Shown: positions 33,033 through 42,343, counted from the first letter of the stretch. The stretch is DNA of 64,000 bases from Microbacterium sp. LWS13-1.2 (GCF_040144835.1 NZ_CP151632.1:2232001-2296000), one strand, 5' to 3'. A program made the numbers and translations. The notes: generated by a model from the letters alone, not told the origin.

Positions 33033-33890
33033 TCAGCGCCCGGATTGCAGCACTGCCTGACCGGCCGACACCTGCACCCGGATCGTGCTCGAGGCGCCCG
33101 GCGTGGAGCCGATGCCGTTCTCGAACTCGCCGGCCGACACGTCGGAGGTCACGTCGTAGTCGCCCTCCGGCACGGTCATCCGCAGGGTGCCGGCGCTCAC
33201 GTCGGCCTCGATGACATCGGGCCTCGAACCGGTGAGGACGGCATCGAGCGAGCCGGCGCTGACCGTCAGCCCGGCCTCGCTCACACCGTCGAGTTCGAGT
33301 GTCCCGCGGCCGGCGCTGACGTCGGCGCTCAGCGACTGGGCCGACCCCGACACGTCGAACGACCCCGCCGCCAGCGACAGGTCGAGTTCGCCGAACTCGC
33401 CGTCGACCACGAATTCGCCGGCCGCGAGCGAGACGTCCGCATCGAGGCCCTCGAGGGAGGACGGCAGCCGCAGCACCGCGTCCGCTCCCCCGTCGCCGAA
33501 CCACCCGCGCCAGCCGAACCAGCCCAGCCGATCGGGCGATGACACCTCGAGCGTGTCGCCGTCGCGCTCGAACCGCCAGTTGTCTGCTCCCCATGAACTG
33601 GTCACCTCGAGTTCGGCCTCCTGAACGTCGGTGAACTCGACGCGGAGCGTACCCGCCGCCGTGTCGATGTCGAGGTCTTCGACGCCGGCGGCGTCCACCG
33701 ACCGCGTCGAGGTGTGGACGGATGCCGACGCGATCGTCCCGATCACGGCCGAGGTCATCGTGCCCAGCAGCACGATGGCACCCAGCACGATGATCACGAT
33801 CGCGATGACGCGCGAACCGCCGGCGGGCGGCCGAGGTGCCTCGGCGGTGCGATCGGGAGCCGCAGGAGGAGGCGTCATGGTCGTGCTCAT
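33033..33890 (-). CDS. Membrane-anchored DUF4097 beta-strand repeat protein
   Basis: The 285-residue protein has a Pro-rich cytoplasmic start, one membrane helix (VIAIVIIVLGAIVLLGTMTSAVIGT) and an extracellular right-handed beta-type repeat region. The motif xSAGxLxV/xLAAGxFxV recurs (DVSLAAGEFVVDG, DLSLAAGSFDVSG, DVSAGRGTLELDG, TVSAGSLDAVL, DVSAGTLRMTV, DVSAGEFENG). Its ATG overlaps the response-regulator stop by four bases, so it is the last gene of the kinase-regulator operon and probably a surface component made under the same control. Ligand and role are unknown. Confidence 0.88.
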   Translation of the reverse strand: MSTTMTPPPAAPDRTAEAPRPPAGGSRVIAIVIIVLGAIVLLGTMTSAVIGTIASASVHTSTRSVDAAGVEDLDIDTAAGTLRVEFTDVQEAELEVTSSWGADNWRFERDGDTLEVSSPDRLGWFGWRGWFGDGGADAVLRLPSSLEGLDADVSLAAGEFVVDGEFGELDLSLAAGSFDVSGSAQSLSADVSAGRGTLELDGVSEAGLTVSAGSLDAVLTGSRPDVIEADVSAGTLRMTVPEGDYDVTSDVSAGEFENGIGSTPGASSTIRVQVSAGQAVLQSGR

Positions 33891-34609
33891 CGGTTCGTTC
33901 CTGTCTGCGGCCCGCGGCCGCCCTGTGTCGTCGAGGGAGGTGTCGGCGCGGGCGGCGTCGTGCCGCCGTGCTCGAGGTGGGCGATCGCGGCGAGGACGCG
34001 GCGGTTGCCCGACTCGTCGGGTTCGAGGTCGAGCTTCTGGAAGACGGCCGTGATGTGCTTCTCGACGCTGCCCTCGGTGACGTGCAGCGTCTTCGCGATC
34101 GCCTGGTTGGAGCGGCCTTCAGCGATGAGCGCGAGCACTGAGGCCTCGCGATCGGTGAGGCGCAGCATCCGTTCGTCGCGCGTGCGACGGCTGAGCAGTT
34201 GCGCCACGACCTCCGGATCGAGCACCGTGGCACCGGAGGCGATGCGTTCGATCGCCTCGAGGAAGTCCGTGACGTCGGCGACCCGGTCCTTGAGGAGGTA
34301 GCCGAGCGCGCCGCCGCTGGACGAGATGAGGTCGGCGGCGTAGCGCTCCTCGACGTACTGCGACAGCACGAGGACGGCGAGCTCGGGCAGCCGCGCGCGC
34401 AGAGACAGCGCGGCGCGGATGCCCTCGTCGGTCCACTTCGGCGGCAGGCGCACGTCGAGGATGCACAGCTCGGGGGCGGTGCGGTCGACGGTCTCGTCGA
34501 GGTGCGAGGCGTCGGGGAGAGCCGCGACCACCTGGTGACCGGCGTCCTCGAGCACGCGGACGAGGCCGGCGCGCAGCAGCGCCGAGTCCTCGCAGATCAG
34601 GATGCGCAC
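33887..34609 (-). CDS. LuxR/NarL family response regulator
   Basis: The 240-residue protein has a receiver domain (VRILICEDSALLRAG with the acidic pair, phosphoacceptor Asp52 in CILDVRLPP, LGYLLKDRV with the switch Lys). The C-terminal LuxR helix-turn-helix reads LTDREASVLALIAEGRSNQAIAKTLHVTEGSVEKHI. The GTG start lies 13 bases inside the end of the kinase gene, giving coupled translation. A Pro/Thr-rich tail of about 25 residues follows the DNA-binding domain. Confidence 0.95.
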   Translation of the reverse strand: MRILICEDSALLRAGLVRVLEDAGHQVVAALPDASHLDETVDRTAPELCILDVRLPPKWTDEGIRAALSLRARLPELAVLVLSQYVEERYAADLISSSGGALGYLLKDRVADVTDFLEAIERIASGATVLDPEVVAQLLSRRTRDERMLRLTDREASVLALIAEGRSNQAIAKTLHVTEGSVEKHITAVFQKLDLEPDESGNRRVLAAIAHLEHGGTTPPAPTPPSTTQGGRGPQTGTNR

Positions 34610-35862
34610 GGGATACTCACCTCCACGCTCGTCGGTCCACCGGCGGGACTGTCGATGCGTGCCTCGCCGCCGGCCGCCAGCACGCGGTTCACGATTCCGT
34701 CGAGCCCGCCGCCGGGGATGACGCGTGCGCCGCCTACCCCGTTGTCCTCGACGCGCGCCCACAGGGTGCCGGGCTCACGCAGGCGTGCGACGACCCGCAC
34801 CTCGGTGGCCCGGGAGTGCTTGGCGGCGTTGGTGAGCGCTTCGGCGATCACGAAGTAGGCGGCCGCCTCGGTCTCGCGGCTGCAGCGCCCGTCGAGGCGC
34901 ACGTCGGTGTGCACGGGCACGACTGATCGCGCGACGAGCGCCGACAGGGCCGCATCGAGGCCGCGATCGTCCAGGACGGACGTGTGGATGCCGCGGGCCA
35001 GCTGTCGCAGCTCGGTGATGGCCGCCTTGGTCGAGGTGTGGGCCTCCGCGATCAGCGCCTTCGCGGCATCCGGGTCGGCGTCGATCTTCTGCTGCGCGAG
35101 GCCCAGCGTCATGCCGACCGAGACCAGCCGAGGCTGGACGCCGTCGTGCAGGTCGCGCTCGATACGGGTGCGCTCGACGTCCGCGGCTCGGACCGCACCG
35201 GCGTGCTGCTGACTCGACGCGCGCGCGGCGGCGGCCAGCTGCGCCTCGCGCGAGGGCACCATGATGGCCCGCGCGATGATGCCGTGGAGCACACCGAGGC
35301 CGACGAGGCCGGCGGCGGCGACGAGCACCGCGAGGATCCCCACCGGCACCGCCCACGAGAGCGGAACCTCGATGCCGGTGCTGGCCAGCCGCACCGAGCT
35401 CGACTCGGCGAACAGCGGCGTGAACGCCAGGACGGCGCCCGACACCAGCAGTCCGGCGAGCGCCACGACGACCCACCCGAGAATCGTGGCGATCGCCAGG
35501 TTCGCGAGCGCCCGCCAGGTGGCGGGGTCGATCGCCTGCATCCAGATCGTCCGCATGGCGCCGCCGAATCCGGGGCGGCCGCTGCGGCGCGGCCGCATCG
35601 CGGGAAGCCCGAACTCGTAGAGACCGTCGACACGCGCGGTCTCGAGCCAACCGAGACCGAACAGCACGTACACGAGCGCGATGAGCACGAGCACGCCGAT
35701 GCCGAGCACGAAGAGCAGTCCGATGCCGAGGCCCAGCAGCGTGAACAGCAGCGAGAACGCCGCGACGCCGATGACGCCGAGCGCGGCGAGCTGCGCGATG
35801 GCGCCCGCCACCTGGGCGGGCCGCGTCACCGGGCGAACGGCAGGAGAGTCCGAGGAGGTCAT
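34597..35862 (-). CDS. NarL-type sensor histidine kinase
   Basis: The 421-residue kinase has about four membrane helices in residues 20-75 and 120-200 (LAALGVIGVAAFSLLFTLLG, IGLLFVLGIGVLVLIALVYVLF, ILGWVVVALAGLLVSGAVLAF, WAVPVGILAVLVAAAGLVGLG). Next comes a HisKA_3 dimerisation helix with His239 in RTRIERDLHDGVQPRLVSVGM, and an ATPase domain (YFVIAEALTNAAKHSRATEV, ARVEDNGVGG, GGGLDGIVNRV). It has no large extracellular loop, so it probably senses a membrane or intramembrane signal. Leaderless start: TACCGT plus seven bases. It leads the kinase-regulator-DUF4097 operon. Confidence 0.94.
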   Translation of the reverse strand: MTSSDSPAVRPVTRPAQVAGAIAQLAALGVIGVAAFSLLFTLLGLGIGLLFVLGIGVLVLIALVYVLFGLGWLETARVDGLYEFGLPAMRPRRSGRPGFGGAMRTIWMQAIDPATWRALANLAIATILGWVVVALAGLLVSGAVLAFTPLFAESSSVRLASTGIEVPLSWAVPVGILAVLVAAAGLVGLGVLHGIIARAIMVPSREAQLAAAARASSQQHAGAVRAADVERTRIERDLHDGVQPRLVSVGMTLGLAQQKIDADPDAAKALIAEAHTSTKAAITELRQLARGIHTSVLDDRGLDAALSALVARSVVPVHTDVRLDGRCSRETEAAAYFVIAEALTNAAKHSRATEVRVVARLREPGTLWARVEDNGVGGARVIPGGGLDGIVNRVLAAGGEARIDSPAGGPTSVEVSIPCAS

Positions 35863-35869
35863 GCCCCTT

Positions 35870-35875
35870 ACGGTA
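35870..35875 (-). promoter_or_regulatory. Leaderless -10 hexamer TACCGT for the kinase operon
   Basis: On the minus strand TACCGT, seven bases (AAGGGGC) and ATG at 35862. Confidence 0.55.
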
Positions 35876-35993
35876 GGCGCGTGCGCCGCCGAGCGCGCCC
35901 GAGGCAGCCGGAGTCTTGTCTTCGGGTTATCCCCCGCACGGATCCCGGCCACGCGATCGGCGCACGTCCCCTGCGGCGTGGGTGCTCGTGACG

Positions 35994-36869
35994 TCAGCGC
36001 AGCTGGGCGAGCGCCCGCTCGTGCACGCCCGGGTCCGAGCCCATGCCGGCGGGCGAGTCGGGGCTGTAGACGACGAGCTCGTCCACTCCGAGGCTCGCCG
36101 CACGCTCTGCGGCCGCGAGGTAGGCGTCGACGTCTGCGGTCGGACGCACGCGGCCGAAGCCCAGCAGCAGCGAGCGCCGCACGGTCGACGGGTCGCGCCC
36201 GACGCGATCGCACTCCGCCGCGAAGCCGGCGGCCTGCTGCGCGATCAGCGGCCAGAACTCGTCGGCATCGAGCTGCGTCGACCCCGGTCCGCCGTAGGTG
36301 TTCCACGTGTCGGCGTAGCGCGCGGCCATCGCCAGTGCCCGCGGCCCGTGAGCGGCCAGCATCAGCTCGGGAGCGTCGACGCCCTGCGGGCGGCCGGTCG
36401 TCTCGAGACCTGTGAACGACATCGTCTTGCCACGCCACTGCGTGGCGCCGTCGAGCACCGCCCGGTAGCCCTCGACGACGTCGGCGAAACGCGCGGCCAT
36501 CTCACCCATGGTCGAGTTCTCGCCGCGATCGGCGAGCTCGCACGGGGGTGCTCCGAGGCCGAGCCCGAGCACGAGGCGGCCTTCGGAGATGTCCTGGACC
36601 GTCATCGCCGCCCGCGCGAGCGCGACCGGCCGGCGGAAGACGGCGGAGGCGACGAGGGTCCCCAGCCGGATGCGCTCGGTGACCCCCGCCGCCGCAGTGA
36701 GGGTGGTGAACGCCTCGCCGAGCCATTCGCCGCGGGCCGTCGCATGGGTGAGGTGGTCGTAGGTGTAGGCGACGTCGTAGCCGACCTCGTCGGCCCAGCG
36801 GTACCAGCGGGCCTGTGCGCGCCACGGACCCACCGGAGGAATCACCAGACTGATGCGACTGAGGCTCAT
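35994..36869 (-). CDS. LLM-class (luciferase-like) oxidoreductase, probably F420- or FMN-dependent
   Basis: The 291-residue barrel protein shows RISLVIPPVGPWRAQARWYRW, DVAYTYDHLTHATARGEWLG, TERIRLGTLVASAVFRRPVALARAAMTVQDIS, RLVLGLGLGAPPCE and a C-terminal LGVDELVVYSPDSP. The GTLV and RxPxxLAKxA-type strand are typical of F420-dependent members. Presence of cofE in the same region supports F420 use, though FMN is possible. It follows the divergent pentapeptide gene and stands alone. The substrate is unknown. Confidence 0.88.
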   Translation of the reverse strand: MSLSRISLVIPPVGPWRAQARWYRWADEVGYDVAYTYDHLTHATARGEWLGEAFTTLTAAAGVTERIRLGTLVASAVFRRPVALARAAMTVQDISEGRLVLGLGLGAPPCELADRGENSTMGEMAARFADVVEGYRAVLDGATQWRGKTMSFTGLETTGRPQGVDAPELMLAAHGPRALAMAARYADTWNTYGGPGSTQLDADEFWPLIAQQAAGFAAECDRVGRDPSTVRRSLLLGFGRVRPTADVDAYLAAAERAASLGVDELVVYSPDSPAGMGSDPGVHERALAQLR

Positions 36870-36915
36870 GCGACTCAGGATGGCACGCGGCGGCGCTCGT
36901 GTCGTGACCGCGGGC

Positions 36916-36921
36916 TAGGGT
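36916..36921 (+). promoter_or_regulatory. Leaderless -10 hexamer TAGGGT for the pentapeptide gene
   Basis: TAGGGT, six bases (GCAGTG) and GTG at 36928. The spacing favours the second of two adjacent GTG codons as start. Confidence 0.5.
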
Positions 36922-36927
36922 GCAGTG

Positions 36928-37617
36928 GTGGCAGCACGAACCAAGACACCGCGCGGACGCAGCGGAACAGAGGCCCCCCGGTTCGATTTCGACGAGTCCG
37001 CGCTGTCCGGCCTCGCCGAGCGGGACTCGACGGAGTTCGGGTCCACCGGCTTCGAGGGCCTCGCGTACAGCGACGTCGCCCTGGACGCGTGGGAGCTCGG
37101 TGTCGGCGACACGGTCGAGGCGTGCCGCTTCGACGGTCTCGAGGTCGCCACGTGGGGCTTCCGCGGCGCGCGCGTGGTGGAGTCCGTGTTCGTCGGTGCG
37201 AACATCCCCGTCGCGTCGGGAGCGCGCAGCGATTGGCGGGACGTCGAGGTAAGGGACAGCAGGTTCGGGTCCGTCGAGGCGTACGACGCCGGGTGGCGCG
37301 GCATCCGCTTCATCCGCTGCAAGCTCGGCTACGTCAACCTGCGCGCCGCGGAGCTGCTCGACGTCGCGTTCGTCGACTGCACGATCGACGAGATCGACAT
37401 GCTGGATGCCTCGGCCCGCCGCGTCGCCTTCGAGGCCACCCGCATCGCCACGCTGAACGCCAGCGGCGCGCGGCTCACCGACGTCGACCTCCGGGGCGCC
37501 GACATCGGTCAGGTCGTCGGCATGGCGGGACTGCGGGGCGCGACGATCTCATCCGAGCAACTGCAGCTCATGGCACCCGCGCTCGCCGACCTCGCCGGCA
37601 TCCTCGTCGAGTCCTGA
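36928..37617 (+). CDS. Pentapeptide repeat protein
   Basis: The 229-residue protein has a basic lead (VAARTKTPRGRSG) followed by a quadrilateral beta-helix of degenerate A(D/N)LxX repeats: ACRFDGLEVATWGFRGARVVESVFVGAN (in part), DVEVRDSRFGSVEAYDAGW, YVNLRAAELLDVAFVDCTI, TLNASGARLTDVDLRGADI and MAGLRGATISSEQL. The pattern matches McbG-like proteins. Some pentapeptide proteins protect gyrase, but that role cannot be assumed here. The gene is single and followed by a cluster of dispersed repeats. Confidence 0.88.
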   Translation: MAARTKTPRGRSGTEAPRFDFDESALSGLAERDSTEFGSTGFEGLAYSDVALDAWELGVGDTVEACRFDGLEVATWGFRGARVVESVFVGANIPVASGARSDWRDVEVRDSRFGSVEAYDAGWRGIRFIRCKLGYVNLRAAELLDVAFVDCTIDEIDMLDASARRVAFEATRIATLNASGARLTDVDLRGADIGQVVGMAGLRGATISSEQLQLMAPALADLAGILVES

Positions 37618-37647
37618 CCTCGGGTGCGCCTCTCGACAGGGAGCCCC

Positions 37648-37951
37648 CGGTCGTTGAGCGAGCGAGGAACGCGGTCGTTGAGCGAGCTTGTGAGTCGAAA
37701 CGCAGAGACGAAACGCCCCGACCGCGGCACAGCGCGTTTCGTCTCGGTCGCTGGCGCCCCCTCGCTCAACGACCGGCAGGCAAGGCCCCGGTCGCTGAGC
37801 CAGCGGAGGACGAGCGCGACCAAACGCCCGGGCCGCGGCACAACGGCGCGTCTCGGTCACTCGGGCTCCCCCGGTCAGCAACCCGCGGGCAGCGCCCCCG
37901 GTCGTTGAGCGAGGTTGCGAGTCGAAACGCAGAGACGAAACGCCCCGACCC
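37648..37951. repeat. Cluster of dispersed repeat copies in the 346-bp gap before the cytochrome b gene
   Basis: The gap 37618-37963 holds no gene. It contains a full copy (37648-37721), consisting of two GGTCGTTGAGCGAGC units followed by GTCGAAACGCAGAGACG. It also holds an opposed copy (about 37734-37779), a degenerate copy (about 37789-37833) and another copy (about 37900-37951). The last ends just outside the cytochrome b stop codon. Confidence 0.9.
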
Positions 37952-37963
37952 GTCGAGCAGGCC

Positions 37964-39715
37964 TCAGCGGCCGGAGACCTTGCCGAAGAGGCGGGCGATG
38001 GGGGCGAGCACGAGCGGGCGTGCGGCGATCCACGCGGCCGCGATCACGATGAGCGAGGCGACGAAGAACCAGAACCCCGTCCAGTTGTCGGCGTACGCGT
38101 CCGGATCGACCGAGCCCTGTGCGGCGTACATGTGGTTGAGGTTGCGCAGCGCGCCGGTGGCGAACACGAGGAAGACGTGCACCGCGATGAACGCGACGAA
38201 GTAGAGCATCACCGGGAAGTGCACCGCGCGCGCCCACTCCACCGGATAGGCCTTGTTCAGCCCGGCGGCGTTCTTCGGCCACACGCCCGACATGCGCACG
38301 CCGGTGATCGCCGCCAGCGGCGCGGCGATGAACACCGTCGCGAAGTACGCGAGCTGCTGCAGCGAGTTGTAGTTCACCCAGCCGTTCTCGGTCGGCCAGT
38401 CGAGGGAGACGTACTGCAGCGTCGCCGACACGGCGTTCGGGAACACCTCCCAGGAGGTGGGCACGATGCGCAGCCACTGGCCGGTCACGAACAGCAGTAC
38501 GACGAAGACGACGCCGTTGACCAGCCACAGGATGTCGAGCGACTGGTGGAACCACAGGTTCAGGCTGATCTTGCGCCGGCCGTTGTTGCGCGGCGACCAG
38601 AACGCGGTCGGCCGCTTCTCGGTGCGCACCCGCAGGCCCGACCGGATGATGAGCACCATCAGGAACACGTTGAAGAAGTGCTGCCACCCGAGCCATGCGG
38701 GGAATCCGATCGGCGCGCCCTCGGGCAGGTGGTACTCGCCCGGGTACGTCTCGAGGAACCCGACCCCCCACGACGTCGACAGCAGCCACCGCACCGCGAG
38801 CACGGCCATGGCCGCGGCGTACAGGAGCCCTGCGCCGCCGACGATGACGGCACCGGCCCACTGGCTGCGCGTGAAGGGTCCGATCCGCTTCGGCTCCGCC
38901 GGCGGCTCCGGACGCGTGCGTGCGGCCGTCCCCGCCCACACGGTGCGCGGGAAGGGCAGCGGCTCGGACAGCGGCACGCCCGTCACCGTCCCGGGAGGGG
39001 CCGGCGCGGCCGGTTGAGCTTCGGCTCGTGGAGTGAGGGGCGCTACAGCATCCGAGGGTGAAACGTCGCGAACCTCGAGATCCTCATCGGTTCGGGGCGT
39101 TTCGTCTCTGCGTTTCGACTCGCCAGCTCGCTCAACGACCACGTTCCTCGCTCGCTCAACGACCGGGACCGCCGGGCCGCTCGGCGCAAGGCCCGCAGGC
39201 GGCCAGGGCTCGCCGCCCGGCACGCGCGGCAGGCCGCGGCGCAGGGGCCGCGCGCCGGGCGCCGCCGCGTTCGTTCCGGCGGGCTCGGGGGTCACGTTCT
39301 GCGGGATCGCGGCCGCCGAAGCCACCGATTGCGCCACCTGAGCGTCGGTGCCCACCGCTTCAGGTGTCACATTCTGCGAGATAACGGCCGCCGAGGCAAC
39401 CGTTTGCGGCACCTGAACAGGGGCGACGGATGCCGGCGGCCATGGCTCGCCACCGGGCACGCGCGGCAGGCCACGACGGATGCGCCGGGCGGCGCCGGCG
39501 GATGCCGCGACCAGAGGTTGCTCGGTGGCTCGAGGCGTTTCGTCTCTGCGTTTCGACTCGCCAGCTCGCTCAACGACCACGTTCCTCGCTCGCTCAGCGA
39601 CGGGGCCGCCCCGTCCGTCGCCGTCGGGCACCGGCGCCGTGCCGGCGGGCGGCCACGGCTCGCCGCCGGGAACACGGGGCAGTCCTCGCCGCACCGCAGA
39701 ACCGAACGTCGCCAT
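37964..39715 (-). CDS. Cytochrome b/b6-domain membrane protein with a repeat-built N-terminal extension
   Basis: The 583-residue protein has two parts. Residues 1-290 are low-complexity and repeated: [16 protein letters not shown] occurs at 8-24, 79-95 and 159-174, a block around SVASAA-QNVTPE occurs twice (105-123, 130-148), and a translated dispersed repeat ([16 protein letters not shown] core) occurs at 39-62 and 183-208. Residues 290-583 hold about six membrane helices with conserved histidines ([59 protein letters not shown]), as in b-type cytochromes of the molybdopterin/formate dehydrogenase type. Encoded six bases after etfA, it may pass electrons from ETF into the respiratory chain. 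The heme ligands are inferred. Confidence 0.88.
   Translation of the reverse strand: MATFGSAVRRGLPRVPGGEPWPPAGTAPVPDGDGRGGPVAERARNVVVERAGESKRRDETPRATEQPLVAASAGAARRIRRGLPRVPGGEPWPPASVAPVQVPQTVASAAVISQNVTPEAVGTDAQVAQSVASAAAIPQNVTPEPAGTNAAAPGARPLRRGLPRVPGGEPWPPAGLAPSGPAVPVVERARNVVVERAGESKRRDETPRTDEDLEVRDVSPSDAVAPLTPRAEAQPAAPAPPGTVTGVPLSEPLPFPRTVWAGTAARTRPEPPAEPKRIGPFTRSQWAGAVIVGGAGLLYAAAMAVLAVRWLLSTSWGVGFLETYPGEYHLPEGAPIGFPAWLGWQHFFNVFLMVLIIRSGLRVRTEKRPTAFWSPRNNGRRKISLNLWFHQSLDILWLVNGVVFVVLLFVTGQWLRIVPTSWEVFPNAVSATLQYVSLDWPTENGWVNYNSLQQLAYFATVFIAAPLAAITGVRMSGVWPKNAAGLNKAYPVEWARAVHFPVMLYFVAFIAVHVFLVFATGALRNLNHMYAAQGSVDPDAYADNWTGFWFFVASLIVIAAAWIAARPLVLAPIARLFGKVSGR
39092..39169 (-). repeat. Dispersed repeat copy inside the cytochrome b coding sequence (copy 2)
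   Basis: The minus strand reads GGTCGTTGAGCGAGCGAGG, then a second GGTCGTTGAGCGAGC, then GTCGAAACGCAGAGACG, in frame as codons 183-208. It is nearly identical to the intergenic copy at 37648-37721. Confidence 0.9.
39530..39601 (-). repeat. Dispersed repeat copy inside the cytochrome b coding sequence (copy 1)
   Basis: This is the same unit as at 39092-39169, in the same reading frame, forming codons 39-62. Only a few bases differ (for example TCAGCGAC for TCAACGAC on the plus strand). Confidence 0.9.
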
Positions 39716-39721
39716 ACCGGG

Positions 39722-40687
39722 TTACGCCTTCTTCGCCTCGAGAGCAGCGATCAGCTGCGGCACCACCTGGAACAGATCGCCGACGACACCGAAGTCCGCG
39801 ATCTCGAAGATCGGGGCATCCGCGTCCTTGTTGATCGCGACGATCGTCTTCGCGGTCTGCATGCCGGCCTTGTGCTGGATCGCGCCCGAGATGCCGAGCG
39901 CCACGTACAGCTGGGGCGACACCGACACTCCTGTCTGGCCGACCTGGTACGAGTAGGGCACGTAGCCGGCGTCGACCGCGGCGCGAGAGGCGCCGATGGC
40001 GGCGCCCAGAGCGTCGGCGAGCTGCTCGACGAGCGCGAACTTGTCGCCGGAGCCGAGTCCGCGACCGCCCGACACCACCTTCGTCGCACCCCGCAGCTCC
40101 GGACGCGTCGACGACACCACCGTCTCATCGACCGACGTCACCGTTGCGGCACGGCGACCCGAGGCGCGCACCTCGAGCGGTTCGGCTTCGACCCCGGCGA
40201 CGGCATCGGCGCGGGCATCCATCGATCCCTGACGGATGGTGATGACCGGCGCCCCCCACGTGACCGCGGCATCGACGTTGTACGCGCCGCCGTAGACCGA
40301 GTGGTGCGCGATCACGCCCTCGGGGTCGCGCGAGACGCCGACGGCATCGACCGCGAGGCCGGACCGGGTGCGCGCGGCGTACCGGCCCGCGACCTCGCGG
40401 CCCTCCACAGAGTGCGCCACCAGGATGGCGTCGGGCCGCACCTGGTCGGCGGCGGCGGTGAGCGCGTCGACCGCCGTGGCGCCGAGCCCCTCGCCAGGAG
40501 CGGCGACCAGCACCGCAGCGGCGCCGAGAGCGGCGGCATCCGCCGCCAGCGCGTCGTCGCCGACGATCACCGCGACCGGCGTGCCGACCGTGGCGGCCGC
40601 GCCCAGGAGCTCGGCCGCCGACTTGGCGAGCCCGCCCGACGGGGTCGTGTCGAGGAGGACCAGGATGGAGTCATCTGCAAACGTCAT
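39722..40687 (-). CDS. etfA: Electron transfer flavoprotein, alpha subunit
   Basis: The 321-residue protein has the FAD-binding C-terminal signature: [33 protein letters not shown] (in part), [35 protein letters not shown] (in part) and [20 protein letters not shown]. It accepts electrons from acyl-CoA dehydrogenases with EtfB. The ATG at 40687 follows etfB by 13 bases and has GAGGG overlapping the etfB stop. A seven-codon upstream extension is less likely. Confidence 0.96.
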   Translation of the reverse strand: MTFADDSILVLLDTTPSGGLAKSAAELLGAAATVGTPVAVIVGDDALAADAAALGAAAVLVAAPGEGLGATAVDALTAAADQVRPDAILVAHSVEGREVAGRYAARTRSGLAVDAVGVSRDPEGVIAHHSVYGGAYNVDAAVTWGAPVITIRQGSMDARADAVAGVEAEPLEVRASGRRAATVTSVDETVVSSTRPELRGATKVVSGGRGLGSGDKFALVEQLADALGAAIGASRAAVDAGYVPYSYQVGQTGVSVSPQLYVALGISGAIQHKAGMQTAKTIVAINKDADAPIFEIADFGVVGDLFQVVPQLIAALEAKKA

Positions 40688-40700
40688 CACGCACGCACCC

Positions 40701-41477
40701 TCACGCAAGCCGGTTCTGGATCAGGAACTCCGCGAGCTTCTGGCCCGCGTCGCCCTCATCGACGATCTTCACGCCGGCTTCGCGCGGCGGCTTCTCGCTC
40801 AGCGCGATGACGATCGACCGCGACGCGGCCGGGTCGTGCGGCTCGATCTCGAGCTCGGCGAGCGACAGTGTCTCGAACGGCTTCTTCTTCGCCGCCATGA
40901 TGCCCTTGAAGTTGGGAAAGCGCGCGTCGGGAAGCGCCTCGGTGATCGAGATCACGGCCGGAAGCGGTGCGGTCACCTGCAGGCTCGCACCGTCCGACGC
41001 GCGTGCGCCCGAGACGGCGTCGCCGGCGATCTCGACCGTGCTGAGGTAGGTCGCACTCGGCACGTCGAGGATCTCGGCCACCATCGCGGGGATGACGCCG
41101 CCCGTGCCGTCGGTGGACTGGTTGCCGGCGATGACGAGGTCGAAGCCGGTCCGCTGCAGGGCCGCCGCGAGCACTTCGGCGGTCAGGCCCAGGTCGGCAC
41201 CCAGGAGCGCCTCGTCGACGACCTGCACGGCCGACGACGCACCCATCGCGAGGCCCTTGCGCACCGTCGCGGACGCGGACTCGGGCGTCATCGACAGCAC
41301 GACGACCTCGGTGCCGGGCGTCTTGTCGGCGTACGACAGCGCGACCTCGAGGGCACGCTCGCCGATCTCGTCGAGCACCGTCTCGCTCGCGGCGCGATCT
41401 GCCAGACCGGTCTCCAGCGACAGCTTGCGATCCCCGTAGGTATCCGGGACTTCCTTGACCAGGACGACGATCTTCAT
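40701..41477 (-). CDS. etfB: Electron transfer flavoprotein, beta subunit
   Basis: The 258-residue protein starts [20 protein letters not shown] and has [16 protein letters not shown], the AMP-binding [19 protein letters not shown] region, and the recognition-loop end [30 protein letters not shown] (in part). It is the first gene of etfB-etfA-cytochrome b and lies divergent from marR. The acyl-CoA dehydrogenase at 44226 is a likely electron donor. Confidence 0.96.
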   Translation of the reverse strand: MKIVVLVKEVPDTYGDRKLSLETGLADRAASETVLDEIGERALEVALSYADKTPGTEVVVLSMTPESASATVRKGLAMGASSAVQVVDEALLGADLGLTAEVLAAALQRTGFDLVIAGNQSTDGTGGVIPAMVAEILDVPSATYLSTVEIAGDAVSGARASDGASLQVTAPLPAVISITEALPDARFPNFKGIMAAKKKPFETLSLAELEIEPHDPAASRSIVIALSEKPPREAGVKIVDEGDAGQKLAEFLIQNRLA

Positions 41478-41574
41478 GACGATCTCCTCACGCTGGGCAC
41501 GAGTCTATGGCGCGGCGTGCAATGTACCCAATCCCGCGGAATGCACCGATCGGACCGACCCGTGGCCCGCCGTG

Positions 41575-41582
41575 TGTATACA
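41575..41582. promoter_or_regulatory. TGTATACA palindrome in the etfB-marR divergent region
   Basis: TGTGTATACATAG contains the palindrome TGTATACA and a -10-like TATACAT. It is a candidate operator for the adjacent MarR protein. The evidence is only position and symmetry. Confidence 0.4.
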
Positions 41583-41653
41583 TAGACGCCTCTTCGCGGC
41601 CCCCGGATCGGGCGCCGCACCGGGGACCGGTACGGTGGAAGGAGGAGGTCGTC

Positions 41654-42190
41654 ATGGCAGCACCCAAGCGTCTTCCGGTCGACCCGATCGCCGAAGCCAA
41701 GCGCCAGTGGATCGCCCATGGCTGGGAACCCGCGGCTGCGGGCATGACCGCCGTGACGTCGATCATCAGGGCGCAGCAGCTCTTGTTCGCGCGCATCGAC
41801 ACGGCACTGCGGCCCTTCGGACTCTCGTTCGCCCGGTACGAGCTGCTGCGCCTGCTCGGCTTCACGCGAGAGGGACGGATGCCGATGGCCAGCGCCATCG
41901 CACGCCTGCAGGTGCACCCGACCAGCGTCACCAACACCGTCGACCGGCTGGCCCGCGACGGCCTCGTCTCGCGCGAGCCGCACCCGGGCGACGGGCGCGC
42001 GGCGATGCTCGTGCTCACCGACACCGGTCGCGAACTCGTGGAGCGGGCGACCGCTGCCCTCAACAGCGAGGTGTTCGAGGATCCCGGACTCGCCGACGCC
42101 GACACAACGGAGCTGGTGCGGATCATCGCCCGGTTCCGCAAGGACGCCGGCGACTTCACCGACCCGAAGCCCCAGCCCGAGCCCCTCTGA
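41654..42190 (+). CDS. MarR family transcriptional regulator
   Basis: The 178-residue winged-helix regulator has SIIRAQQLLFARIDTALRPFGLSFARYELLRLLGF, split by the usual helices, and MASAIARLQVHPTSVTNTVDRLARDGLVSREPHPGDGRA with the wing at DGRA. GGAGGAGGT seven bases before the ATG is the best ribosome binding site in the window. It lies between etfBA (divergent) and fatty/branched-chain oxidation genes (convergent), so control of acyl-CoA metabolism is a reasonable inference. Confidence 0.93.
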   Translation: MAAPKRLPVDPIAEAKRQWIAHGWEPAAAGMTAVTSIIRAQQLLFARIDTALRPFGLSFARYELLRLLGFTREGRMPMASAIARLQVHPTSVTNTVDRLARDGLVSREPHPGDGRAAMLVLTDTGRELVERATAALNSEVFEDPGLADADTTELVRIIARFRKDAGDFTDPKPQPEPL

Positions 42191-42194
42191 GAGA

Positions 42195-42335
42195 CCGGTC
42201 GTTGAGCGAGGGAGCGCAGCGACCGAGACGAAACGCCCCGAACCGAACGGATACGCCGGGTGCGAGCGTTTCGTCTCTGCGTTTCGTCTCGCAAGCTCGC
42301 TCAACGACCGCGTTCCTCGCTCGCTCAACGACCGG
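42195..42335. repeat. Inverted pair of dispersed repeats between convergent marR and the enoyl-CoA hydratase gene
   Basis: The outer 16 bases (CCGGTCGTTGAGCGAG at 42195 and its exact complement at 42320-42335) form a perfect inverted repeat. The inner parts carry ACGAAACGCCCCGAACC and the opposed GTCTCTGCGTTTCGTC. It may act as a terminator for both genes. Confidence 0.85.
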
Positions 42336-42343
42336 AAACAGGT

